NCBI GenBank assembly: GCA_017644045.1
Contig: JAEPMI010000003.1
Location: forward strand, 310,001-374,000
Source of the DNA: Deltaproteobacteria bacterium
Lineage (GTDB): Bacteria; Myxococcota_A; Polyangia; Polyangiales; Houyiibacteriaceae
Length of the DNA stretch: 64,000 nt
Direction of reading: 5' to 3'
Shown: in pieces, positions 56,484-64,000 of the stretch
How the letters are laid out: the number at the start of each line of letters is the position of its first letter
How positions within the stretch are numbered: the first letter of the stretch is position 1
Notes under the pieces: model-generated
What the model was told of the DNA's origin: nothing
Database searches by the model: none
Seen by the model: the letters and a program-made list of their open reading frames with translations, nothing else
Made by a program: the position numbers and the translations under genes

Positions 56484-57811
56484 GGGCCCGGGCTAGCGGC
56501 TCCGTCGGCTCTCGTCCAGGGCAGCGATTCGTCGGCGCCCTCCACCGCCCAGGGGTCCTTGATCGGATCGCAGGGGTGGGTGGCGTCCCAGTCGGCGAGC
56601 GGATGCGCTGGCGGGATGGGCGCTCGCTTCGCGCGCCGGGCCCGACGTCGCCGCGGCTCCGGCGCGAGCGGCACCTCGATGGATGGCGGGGGCGCGACCG
56701 CCGTGGGTTCGGGTGCCGCTACCGGGATCGGACGCACAGGCCTCATGGCGGGCATTCGCTTGTGCGCGTTCGCGACTTCCCAGCGCTCGGCGACGGGTGT
56801 GCTCGCCCAGAGCCCGAGGTAAGCGGCAGCCAGCACCGTCGCCAGCATCAGACCGAATCGCGGGGCGCGCCGGGCTTCGGGAGGACGACTGGAGCCAGCC
56901 GGTCGCACCGACTCGCGCGCCCGCGCCGCGCGCGGCTCGCCATGCCACTCGGGGCAGGCACGAAGCGCCTCGAGCAACGCCCCGGCGCTGTCGAAGCGAT
57001 CCTCGGGCGCCTTGGCGAGACAGCGTTCCACGAGGTCCTCGAGTGCTTCGCTGGCGTGGAGACCGCGAGCACACAACGCCGGTGGGGTCGATCGAACGTG
57101 CTGGCGAAAGAGGTCCGCGTTCGATCCGAGGAAGGGCGGACTCCCGGTCAGCGCGTGCACGAGCAGCCCGCCCACGGCGTAGAGGTCGGCGCGGTGGTCG
57201 ACCCGATGCGAGTCGACGATCTGCTCCGGCGCCATGTAGCGCGGCGACCCGACGACCACGCCGTTCACCGCGTAGGCGTCGGAGCCGTGGCGGTCCCACT
57301 TCACCAGACCGAAGTCGACCAGCTTCACGTCTCGGCCGGTGACCAGCATGACGTTCTCCGGCTTCACGTCTCGGTGGACCATGCCGAGCTCGTGAGCGCG
57401 TTCGAGCGCACGCAGCACCTTGCCGACGATGCGGAGCGCGCGCGGCGGCTCGAGGCAGCCCTCGCGCTCGAGGGTTCGCGCGAGCGACACGCCGTCGAGC
57501 CACTCCATCACGAGGAAGGGCGTGCCCTCGTGAGTCCCGTAGTCGTAGATCTCGACGGCGTTGTCGTGGCGCACGCCCGCGATCGCGGCGGCCTCGCGCA
57601 GGAAGAGCGCGCCCGCGTCCGCGTGTCCGTCGAGCTCGCCGAGGGTGCGAAAGGTCTTCACCGCGACGCGTCGCCCGAGCGGCTCCTGGATCGCGAGGAA
57701 GACGTCGCCCATGCCGCCCCGCGCGATGTGCCGCTCGATGCGGTAGCGATGGGCGATCGTCTGCCCGATCCAGCGCGCGCCCTCCACCGTTGCCCCCGAC
57801 GCTCTCGCCAT
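56480..57811 (-). CDS. transmembrane Ser/Thr protein kinase, coupled to sulfotransferase
   Basis: A 443-residue kinase. Motifs are all intact: IARGGMGDVFLA, VAVKTFRTL, MVHRDVKPENVML, KLVDFGLVKWD and RYMAPEQIVD. The kinase domain covers about residues 20-275. A linker rich in Arg/Pro/Ala precedes one membrane helix (FGLMLATVLAAAYLGLWAS, about 315-333). The short outer tail has a Pro-rich and Arg-rich part and ends with HPLADWDATHPCDPIKDPW. ATG 57811 was chosen over GTG 57874. The stop lies inside the sulfotransferase start. The tail motif resembles the end of the lipoprotein at 4800-5342 (DDWNAAHPCE). Confidence 0.92.
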   Translation of the reverse strand: MARASGATVEGARWIGQTIAHRYRIERHIARGGMGDVFLAIQEPLGRRVAVKTFRTLGELDGHADAGALFLREAAAIAGVRHDNAVEIYDYGTHEGTPFLVMEWLDGVSLARTLEREGCLEPPRALRIVGKVLRALERAHELGMVHRDVKPENVMLVTGRDVKLVDFGLVKWDRHGSDAYAVNGVVVGSPRYMAPEQIVDSHRVDHRADLYAVGGLLVHALTGSPPFLGSNADLFRQHVRSTPPALCARGLHASEALEDLVERCLAKAPEDRFDSAGALLEALRACPEWHGEPRAARARESVRPAGSSRPPEARRAPRFGLMLATVLAAAYLGLWASTPVAERWEVANAHKRMPAMRPVRPIPVAAPEPTAVAPPPSIEVPLAPEPRRRRARRAKRAPIPPAHPLADWDATHPCDPIKDPWAVEGADESLPWTRADGAASPGP

Positions 57812-57892
57812 CGGGTCCCATCTTCTCGGCTCTCGCGGTCCGCTCAACGGGCCGGCGCCAGGCGACACCCCCACTGGCGCGCAATGACCCGG

Positions 57893-58843
57893 TCAGCCGG
57901 CGCGCTCCGTGCGGAACTCGGCCGGCGTCATCCCGAGCCAGCTCCGGAACGCACGAACGAACGCGCGTCGCGACGCGTAGCCGAGTCGCCGGGCGATCTC
58001 TCCAGTCGACGCTCCGTCGCGGATCGCCGCCGTCGCGATGTGTCGGAAGACGCGCTCCTTCACTTCGCTGAACGAGGTGTCGCGCTCCTGGAGCTGCCGC
58101 TGCAGCGTTCGACTCGGCACGCCGAGGACCGAAGCGGTGTGGAGTAACGAGCCGTCGCGTCGCTCGAGCGATCGCAGCAGCGCGGACTCGAGGCGGGCGA
58201 GAAAGGGGTCGCCGGTGCCGAGCAGGGTCGAGGCGTGCGCCGCCAGCAGTCGGCTCGTGCTCGGCTCGGCGAAGCGGAAGGGCCGGTCGAGGTCTGCGTC
58301 GCTGAAGCGCATGCGGCACACCGGCGCGCCGAAGCTCGGGACGACGCCGAAGTGGCGTCGGTAGCGGTCGGCGTCGCCCACGGGGCACTCGAGCTCGAGC
58401 AGCTCCGGGACGACGTGGGTGCCGGTGCACTCGCGTGCGAGCGAGAGGATCGACGCGAAGAGCAGGTCCACGCTGTGCGGGCTCCGCCGGTCGAGCATGC
58501 GGTAGCGGAGCTCGCCGCCCTCGTCGTCGCACCGGACCTCGAAGTCGGCCCCGACGACCAGGTGCGGGAAGAGCTGCGCGAGCACCTCGATCGCGTGCCG
58601 GAGGTCCGGCGCCATCGCGATGGCCGGACCCACCGGGCCGAGCATCTCGACGGTCATCCGCCGCCCACAGGTGAGACCGACGTTGGCGTTCCCGGTGCGC
58701 TCGGCGAGCGTCTGCCAGAGCCGGAGCACGTCGTGGAGCACGATCCGATCGTCGTCGAGGTCCACCCCGGCGGCCTGGCAGAGGTCGTCGGGGGTGACGT
58801 CGACCAGGTGCGCCACTCGGAGCATCAGCGCCGAGGCACGCAT
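57893..58843 (-). CDS. AraC-family transcriptional regulator
   Basis: A 316-residue regulator. The N-terminal ligand-binding region is of the Arabinose_bd type seen in OruR/MmsR proteins (ASALMLRVAHLVDVTPDDLC, LFPHLVVGADFEVR, ELLELECPVGD). The C-terminal AraC DNA-binding domain has two HTH units: SLLHTASVLGVPSRTLQRQL and TGEIARRLGYASRRAFVRAF, ending WLGMTPAEFR. ATG 58843 is followed by a normal family start. It is read in the same direction as the kinase but 81 nt separate them, so it may be its own unit. The ligand is unknown. Confidence 0.94.
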   Translation of the reverse strand: MRASALMLRVAHLVDVTPDDLCQAAGVDLDDDRIVLHDVLRLWQTLAERTGNANVGLTCGRRMTVEMLGPVGPAIAMAPDLRHAIEVLAQLFPHLVVGADFEVRCDDEGGELRYRMLDRRSPHSVDLLFASILSLARECTGTHVVPELLELECPVGDADRYRRHFGVVPSFGAPVCRMRFSDADLDRPFRFAEPSTSRLLAAHASTLLGTGDPFLARLESALLRSLERRDGSLLHTASVLGVPSRTLQRQLQERDTSFSEVKERVFRHIATAAIRDGASTGEIARRLGYASRRAFVRAFRSWLGMTPAEFRTERAG

Positions 58844-58975
58844 CAGGATCGCCCCCCTTCGGGGCGGGAGCTGGAGACGGGAGAACGGTACGTGTGGGGC
58901 GGTGTGGGCATCTCGTGAGGTGGGAGGTCACGAGGCGCCAAAACGGGTCACGCGCGAACGATGTTTTTCGTGGGC

Positions 58976-59221
58976 TCAGCCCTCGATGGTCCACGAATCG
59001 CGTTCGCTGCCGTCGAGCCAGCGCCGGATGGCGTCGCGAATGGCAGCTCTCTCAGTCGGACTGAGCCGTCCCCGGCTGGTGCGGCCCTTCAGGTGCACGG
59101 CGAACGTGCCGCCCTCCACCAGCTCGATGGGACAGGCGAGATCGACCTCACCGTCCGAGACGGTGAGGGTCCCGCCGCGACCGCGGTGGTCGAGGGTGAA
59201 GGTGAGGGCGGCGGTGTTCAT
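58976..59221 (-). CDS. small hypothetical protein after flippase-sulfatase fusion
   Basis: An 81-residue soluble protein: beta strands (ALTFTLDHRGRGGTLTVSDG, FAVHLKGRTSRG) followed by helices (SPTERAAIRDAIRRWLDG). It starts 12 nt downstream of the flippase-sulfatase stop in the same direction, so it is probably cotranscribed. No motif was recognised; it may be a regulatory or accessory partner. Confidence 0.7.
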   Translation of the reverse strand: MNTAALTFTLDHRGRGGTLTVSDGEVDLACPIELVEGGTFAVHLKGRTSRGRLSPTERAAIRDAIRRWLDGSERDSWTIEG

Positions 59222-59232
59222 CCGCCCAGTCT

Positions 59233-62200
59233 TCAGTCGCAGAAGTTCTGGAAGCCCTGCTCGCAGCAGGCTTCGCGGGACCAGTAGCCGAGGTTGCAGT
59301 TGGCCTCGATCTCCTCGGGGCTCAGCTCGCGAGTCACGGTCTCGGCGGCGCCTTCGCTGGCGCGGGCACGCTCGCGGTCGAGGGTCTCTCGCAGCGGCGC
59401 GACCTCGGACTCGTCCTCGGCGCGGTTGGTCTGCTCGCCCGGATCGAAGTCCACGCGATAGAGCTCGGTGGGCTCGAGGCCGCGCGGGTTGCCTTCGTTG
59501 GCGATGATGAGCTTCCACTCGTCGGTGCCGCGACGCTCGCGGATGCTCTCCAGCACGTTCCCCTCGTGGCTCTCCTCGGCGTAGACCACGTCGGTGCCCT
59601 CGAAGACGTCGCCGCCCTGCACGCCCTCGGGGATCTCGAGGTCGAGCTGCTTCAGGAGACTGGGCATCAGGTCGATGCTCTGCACCCAGTGGCGCACGGT
59701 GGTGCCGCCGCGCTGGTTGCCGGGGAGCTTCACGAACAGCGGCACACGGATCTGCTCGTCGTAGAGCGTGGTGCCGTGCCAGAAGCCACCGTGGTCACAG
59801 AACTCCTCGCCGTGGTCGGCGGTGATGATGATCGTGGTGTCCTCGTAGAGCCCGGCGTCCTTCAGCTCCTGCACGAGGTTGCCGAAGTGCTCGTCCCAGT
59901 AGGTGATCTCGCCGTCGTACATGCGGCGCAGCTCCGGCGCCTCGGCTTCTTCCGGGTGCTGGTGCGCGGCGCGGGCGTACCCGTTGCCGTCGTAGGGGTG
60001 CACGAAGTAGGGGTCGTGCGGGTCCATGTAGCCGACGAACCAGAAGAAGGGCTTGCCTTCGTCGGCGCTCTCCATCCACTGGCCGAGCCGGCGGTTCACG
60101 ACCTCGGCGTCCTGGTAGGCGCCGCCCGGGTAGACCACGTCGGCGATGGCGTAGACCTTCTCGACCACGCGGCGGAGCACCTGGTGGAGCAGGAGCTTGG
60201 AGCCGGAGTCGTCGGCGCCGAGCACGTGGTCGGGCTCGAGGAACTCGTAGTGATCGAAGCCCTGCTGGAAGTTGTAGTAGGGCGCCACGTTGAAGTTCGT
60301 GACCAGGCCGCGCGTGTGATAGCCGGCCTCCTGCATCGCCTCGGGCAGGGTGACGATCTCGTCGGGGAGCGAGTCGGCCTTGCCCATCACGCCGTGGTTC
60401 GTCGGCAGGCGGCCGCTGAGGATCGAGGCGAAGCTCGGCCGGGTCCAGCTCGCGTTGGCGAACGCCTGGTCGAAGCGGATGGCATCGGCGGCGAAGGCGT
60501 CGAGGTTCGGCGTGTTGCCGGTGTCGTAGCCGTAGGCCGGCAGGTGGTCGGCGCGGAGCGTGTCGACGACGACGAAGATGACGTTGTTCTGGTCCGCCGA
60601 GGGCGCGGCGTGCGAGCCGTCCTCGGCCGCGGCGTGCTCACCGCCCAGGACCGCGAAGAGCGCGAGCGCGCCACAGACGGCGCCGGCGACGACCGGGCTG
60701 CCCCAGGCGCGGAGCATGATGCGGCCACCCTTGCGGGCGAGCAGGAAGCGGAAGGTGGCGCTCAACGCGAGGTAGAGGAGCTGTGCGGCGATGGCGCACG
60801 CCAGCAACACGGCGAGTCCTTTGCCGCTCTTGAGTACCAGCTCTTCGTGAAAGATGTCGCGGCGCACGCGGAAGAAGCCGATCACGAACGCAAAGCCGGC
60901 CACGAAGGTGGCGAGGAGCCGCGCGTACGCGTCCGACTCCTTCATCGCCTCCCGCCGCAGGAAGCGACCGCTGAGCGCGAGCGCCCAGGCGAAGCCAGCG
61001 CAAGCGAGCGCGCAGAAGACCCCATAGAGGACGGCTCCGTAAGCGAGCACGCTGGTGGACCCGCCGGCGGCGGAGCTCATGAGGATCACCGCGCCTTCGG
61101 TGATGCCGATGATCATGCCCGCGACCAGACCGGCGCCGAGGCCGATGGTGATCGCGCGGACGGGCTTCGGCTGCAGCTCGCGGGGCACCTCCTCGATGGC
61201 CTCGATGGCCTCGTTCTCGGCCTCGATCTCGTCGACCTCGATCTCGGGCTGGTAGTCGGAACGACGCGCGAGGAAGATCGGGCCACCGAACGCGCTCACG
61301 AACATCTCGCAAGCGAAGCCGATCGAGGGAATGAGGACGGCGAGCGCGAGGGGCAGGCCGATGGCGTCGCTGGTGTAGAGAGCGACCGCGGCGGTCTCGC
61401 GGAGACCGATACCGTTGATCGATGCAGGCACCAGAGTCGCGAGGATCTGGAGGTTGGAGGCGAAGAAGACCTCGCCGACGCTGAGCTCGACGTTGAGCGC
61501 GCGGCTGGCGCAGACGTAGATCATGCCGTTGAAGGCGTGGACGCCGACGCCGAAGGCGAACGCCTTGGCGAGCAGTAGCCCCTTGCCCTCGTAGGCCCGG
61601 ATGGCGACCACCAGGGTCTGCACGCGGTTGCGAATCGGTGCGGGCAGGAAGCGGGCGGCCCAGAGGAAGAGGCCTGGCTTGGCGAGTACGGTCATCGCGA
61701 CGGCGATGACGGCGACGAAGAACCCGCTTACGATGAGCACGCCTTCGGTGCCGATGAAGCGGTGCCCATAGAGCAGCGAGCCGGCGATGATGACCACGCC
61801 GAGCGCCATCTGACCCAGGAAGACCTCGACGCCGATCGTGGCCGCGGCGCGCGCCGCTTTGCCAGTGTGCTTGGCGACGTCGTAGATCCGCCAGCCACCG
61901 AAGCCAGTGAAGCCTCCGGGTGTGAACGCGCCCCAGAAGCGCGCGATCATCAGCGAGCCGATGAGGAATCGCCAGCTCGGACGGATCCCCTGACCGGAGA
62001 GCAGGGTGCGCCATCGGAGGACGGCGAACGACATCGCTACGAGCAGCATTCCGATGGAGGCGGCGATCCAGCCCCACTGCAGATCGGCCAGGTGGTCGCC
62101 GATGCTGTCCATGCCGTCACGCATCGCGACCTTGCGATAGACCCAGGCCAACGCGCCGACGGTGAACGCCAGCTTGAGGAAGAAGAAGAGGCCCTTCTTC

Positions 62201-62289
62201 CAGCTCTTCTTCTCGGCCTTCGCCTCGGGGGTGTCGCTCTGCGCGGCCGCCTCGCCCGGCGCCGTGCTCGTCTCGTTCTCTTCGGTCAT
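59233..62289 (-). CDS. AglD-like flippase fused to sulfatase/phosphatase-fold enzyme
   Basis: A 1018-residue fusion. Residues about 35-360 are an LPG_synthase_TM/AglD membrane domain (IARFWGAFTPGGFTGFGGWR, ATLVPASINGIGLRETAAVA). After a loop rich in Glu/Ile, a second membrane block (about 375-560) leads to a periplasmic sulfatase-fold domain (about 575-1000): VIFVVVDTLRADHLPAYGYD, NASWTRPSFASILSGRLP, WFVGYMDPHDPY and IITADHGEEFCDHGGFWHG. The FGly motif CxPSR is replaced by T-R-P-S-F (Thr616), so the nucleophile is probably Thr, as in phosphatase or phosphoglycerol/phosphoethanolamine transferase relatives. The end is Cys-rich (REACCEQGFQNFCD). It probably modifies an envelope lipid or glycan. 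Confidence 0.88.
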   Translation of the reverse strand: MTEENETSTAPGEAAAQSDTPEAKAEKKSWKKGLFFFLKLAFTVGALAWVYRKVAMRDGMDSIGDHLADLQWGWIAASIGMLLVAMSFAVLRWRTLLSGQGIRPSWRFLIGSLMIARFWGAFTPGGFTGFGGWRIYDVAKHTGKAARAAATIGVEVFLGQMALGVVIIAGSLLYGHRFIGTEGVLIVSGFFVAVIAVAMTVLAKPGLFLWAARFLPAPIRNRVQTLVVAIRAYEGKGLLLAKAFAFGVGVHAFNGMIYVCASRALNVELSVGEVFFASNLQILATLVPASINGIGLRETAAVALYTSDAIGLPLALAVLIPSIGFACEMFVSAFGGPIFLARRSDYQPEIEVDEIEAENEAIEAIEEVPRELQPKPVRAITIGLGAGLVAGMIIGITEGAVILMSSAAGGSTSVLAYGAVLYGVFCALACAGFAWALALSGRFLRREAMKESDAYARLLATFVAGFAFVIGFFRVRRDIFHEELVLKSGKGLAVLLACAIAAQLLYLALSATFRFLLARKGGRIMLRAWGSPVVAGAVCGALALFAVLGGEHAAAEDGSHAAPSADQNNVIFVVVDTLRADHLPAYGYDTGNTPNLDAFAADAIRFDQAFANASWTRPSFASILSGRLPTNHGVMGKADSLPDEIVTLPEAMQEAGYHTRGLVTNFNVAPYYNFQQGFDHYEFLEPDHVLGADDSGSKLLLHQVLRRVVEKVYAIADVVYPGGAYQDAEVVNRRLGQWMESADEGKPFFWFVGYMDPHDPYFVHPYDGNGYARAAHQHPEEAEAPELRRMYDGEITYWDEHFGNLVQELKDAGLYEDTTIIITADHGEEFCDHGGFWHGTTLYDEQIRVPLFVKLPGNQRGGTTVRHWVQSIDLMPSLLKQLDLEIPEGVQGGDVFEGTDVVYAEESHEGNVLESIRERRGTDEWKLIIANEGNPRGLEPTELYRVDFDPGEQTNRAEDESEVAPLRETLDRERARASEGAAETVTRELSPEEIEANCNLGYWSREACCEQGFQNFCD

Positions 62290-62454
62290 CTGCCCTCGCG
62301 GATTCGCCCGTCCACGTCACCGTTCCGTATGGAACGGATGGGGCCCGAGAGCGGATTCCGCGCGCGGGTCCGTGTCCACGGCTAGCTCGACCGATCCAGG
62401 GGGTCAACTTCCTGGCAGGCCGCGCCCGCCCTCATCGGGCGTAGACTCGCGCCA

Positions 62455-63498
62455 ATGGCCTGCGCCACCACCGACGAGGTCCGTCAGACCGCCGAGCTCG
62501 TCGCCGATCCGTCCGTTCCCCTCGATCGCACGAGCCTCGACGGACTGGCCGTCACTCTGCCGCACCTGCGCCGGCCGCGCGGCCAGCGAGGCGACTGGGA
62601 CGTGGCGCGCTACCGAGCCATGCCGCCGGCGCTGCGGGCGGCCTCCGGCTTCTTCGTGATGCGGGCGGAGATCGCCAACGGCGGCGAGGACCAGCTCGTC
62701 TGGAACCAGATCGCGATCCTGCCCTCGATGATCGAGGCCCTGGTCCACGTCGGCGCGGACCAGGCCGCCGCGTTCCTCGCCGAGCTCGCGACGGAGCTGC
62801 TCGAGAGCGAGCCCGACCCCGACCACGACGCCGTCCAGGCGTTCACGGCCTTCCGCACCAAGCTCGGCGACCGCAGCTGGAGCGGCGGCGCCGACGTGAT
62901 CGATGACGTCGCGCAGGCCCTCGTCGCTCATGCGCTGGCGCACCCCGACGAGTTCGTCGTCGAGCGCGTCGAACGGCTCGAGTGGAACGACGGCCGCCAC
63001 GACTTCCGCGCGACCACCCTGCGTTTCCCGGACGGCTGCTACGAAGTCCAGGTCGAGGAGCACGTGCAGGGCGAGTGGGTCGAGTGGGCCGAGCTCCCCC
63101 GCGACGCCGAGCGTTGGGCCACCCTCGAAGAGGCCCGCGCCATCGCAGAGCGCGAGCGAGACGCCCGCCGCGTCTCGCCGACGCGGCTGACCTATACGGT
63201 GACGTCCTGTTCCCGCAACGGCGAGGGCCGCTACCGGCTCTACCCCGACTTCCCCGTCGACCGATTGCCGATCGGCGCTCGCCTCCGGCTCCGCATCTGC
63301 TTTCCGGATGACGACCCGAGTGACCTCGCCGGCGCGACGATCGAGACACCCGGCGTCGTGGAGCTCGACACGCTGCTCGACCCGAGCATCCGTGTGGTGG
63401 CCGACGCCGAGGCCGCGATCCCACCCTTCGTGAAGAGCTCCCACCGCCACTCCTTCTGGGGCGCCGGCTGGGTGGTCGAGTGCGAGGTGGTCGACTGA
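62455..63498 (+). CDS. DUF4375/DMP19-like domain protein with unknown C-terminus
   Basis: A 347-residue soluble protein. The segment about 55-150 (RYRAMPPALRAASGFFVMRA, EIANGGEDQLVWNQIAI, IEALVHVGADQAAAFLAELA) matches the DUF4375/DMP19 pattern, known from the DNA-mimic protein DMP19 that binds NHTF in Neisseria. The C-terminal 190 residues are beta-rich and unknown (FRATTLRFPDGCYEVQVEEH, RYRLYPDFPVDRLPIGARLR). It is divergent from the flippase-sulfatase gene (165 nt between them), so the two may share control. Its stop directly abuts that of the next convergent gene (TGA|TCA). Confidence 0.75.
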   Translation: MACATTDEVRQTAELVADPSVPLDRTSLDGLAVTLPHLRRPRGQRGDWDVARYRAMPPALRAASGFFVMRAEIANGGEDQLVWNQIAILPSMIEALVHVGADQAAAFLAELATELLESEPDPDHDAVQAFTAFRTKLGDRSWSGGADVIDDVAQALVAHALAHPDEFVVERVERLEWNDGRHDFRATTLRFPDGCYEVQVEEHVQGEWVEWAELPRDAERWATLEEARAIAERERDARRVSPTRLTYTVTSCSRNGEGRYRLYPDFPVDRLPIGARLRLRICFPDDDPSDLAGATIETPGVVELDTLLDPSIRVVADAEAAIPPFVKSSHRHSFWGAGWVVECEVVD

Positions 63499-64000
63499 TC
63501 AGTTGCCGATGCAGGCGACCCAGGCGCTGTCGCCCGAGTTCTCGATCGGGCCGTAGCCGCTGACCGCGCCGCGCGCGTCGCGACAGAAGCGATGGATGGC
63601 CGCGTTGCAGTTCGGTCCGTGACGTTCGCCGACGCCGTCGCACGGGAAGTGGTGGGTGCTCAGCGTCGAGTACGTCGTCATCACGACCTCGGCCCACGGC
63701 GTGCACACCACCTGCGCGTCGCCGGCGCCGACCTCGGTGGGGCCGAAGCCGGTGACCTCACCCTGGTCGCGGCACCAGCGGTGAATGGCGGCGTTGCAGT
63801 CCGGCGGGTACGAGCCGGCGTTGATGCACGCGGGGTGGCTCGCGCTCAGGGCTGCCCAGCTGACGGTGTGACGGATGCCGACCACGCACGTGCCGATGCC
63901 GACGTCGCCGGAGTTCTCGATCGGCCCGTAGCCGGCGTTGGGGCACGCGCGCGCCGCACACGCCCGGTCGAAGGCCGCGTCGCAGCTCGTGCCGATGCGC
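63499..64000 (-). CDS. Cys-rich repeat protein (5' end beyond window)
   Basis: The 167 C-terminal residues are in the window. They contain about three related units of roughly 55-60 residues, each with NAAIHRWCRD (or a variant), a VTGFGP/SGYGPIENSG turn, and AQVVC or WVACIGN. Cys positions repeat regularly (CVVG, CINAG, CRDQG, VVCTP, CDGVG, CNAAIHRF), so the units probably fold as small disulfide-bonded domains outside the cell. The N-terminus, signal peptide and full length are outside the window. Function unknown. Confidence 0.72.
   Translation of the reverse strand, partial: RIGTSCDAAFDRACAARACPNAGYGPIENSGDVGIGTCVVGIRHTVSWAALSASHPACINAGSYPPDCNAAIHRWCRDQGEVTGFGPTEVGAGDAQVVCTPWAEVVMTTYSTLSTHHFPCDGVGERHGPNCNAAIHRFCRDARGAVSGYGPIENSGDSAWVACIGN

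Noticed and set aside
60435-60450. Formylglycine sulfatase activity for the flippase fusion
   Set aside because: The CxPSR site reads T-R-P-S-F, so the formylglycine pathway does not apply; a Thr nucleophile is more likely.
1-64000. tRNA, rRNA, prophage, transposase or CRISPR genes
   Set aside because: No cloverleaf-like sequences, rRNA segments, integrase/transposase proteins or spaced repeats were found by reading.

Overview
The window is a stretch of very GC-rich bacterial chromosome, almost completely filled with protein-coding genes. The gene content points to the phylum Myxococcota, most likely a Polyangiales/Sandaracinaceae-type organism. Reasons: four eukaryote-like Ser/Thr kinases, a bactofilin, many lipoproteins with long Asp/Gly/Cys-rich secreted domains (MopE-type metal-binding repeats, RCC1, Kelch, discoidin, FG-GAP, thrombospondin type 3), a Lys-tailed topoisomerase I and a probable myxobacterial paralogous-family protein. 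The lineage is an inference from gene content; no rRNA gene is present. I see no tRNA, rRNA, CRISPR array, insertion sequence, prophage or plasmid module.

Layout. 1-3254: a GT39-type glycosyltransferase (cut by the window edge) with a membrane partner, then a Ser/Thr kinase. 3255-3626: the only gene-free stretch over 300 nt, holding a 36-bp perfect inverted repeat. 3627-11538: lipoproteins, an aldo/keto reductase operon, a Kelch lipoprotein, a COQ4-like protein and a START-like periplasmic protein. 11676-17829: an outer-membrane barrel protein, SulP transporter, bactofilin, sucrase/ferredoxin-like protein and homoserine dehydrogenase. 17840-23629: two more Ser/Thr kinases, an AglD/YbhN-type membrane protein and an unknown anchored protein. 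23651-29085: a three-gene type I secretion-like operon (ABC, HlyD, TolC) bracketed by two paralogous winged-helix regulators. 29169-34138: a ZIP/SO_0444 metal-transporter fusion overlapping topA, then a small zinc-ribbon protein. 34268-44820: large surface lipoproteins (Gly-rich, MopE+EGF+discoidin, MopE+RCC1) and a WD40/TPR-CxxCH pair. 44858-49891: a myxobacterial family protein, an IsdG-like haem monooxygenase, a di-haem lipoprotein and a PLD-type enzyme. 49907-55682: a lipoprotein with an anthrax-protective-antigen-like region, and a hybrid histidine kinase convergent with a LuxR response regulator. 55725-64000: a sulfotransferase/kinase operon, an AraC regulator, a flippase-like/sulfatase fusion, a DUF4375-like protein and a Cys-rich repeat protein cut by the window edge.

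How the genes work together. Most of the window looks like cell-envelope and signalling functions: secreted lipoproteins, export machinery and kinases that sense outside or envelope state. Genes on one strand often overlap by 1-4 nt (ATGA), which suggests translational coupling. All eleven convergent gene pairs end within 18 nt of each other or overlap. The most unusual items are the type I exporter whose ABC ATPase lacks recognisable Walker A, signature and catalytic-Glu motifs, the protective-antigen-like lipoprotein, and several multi-domain membrane fusions. Functions named here rest on motif reading only; no database search was possible.
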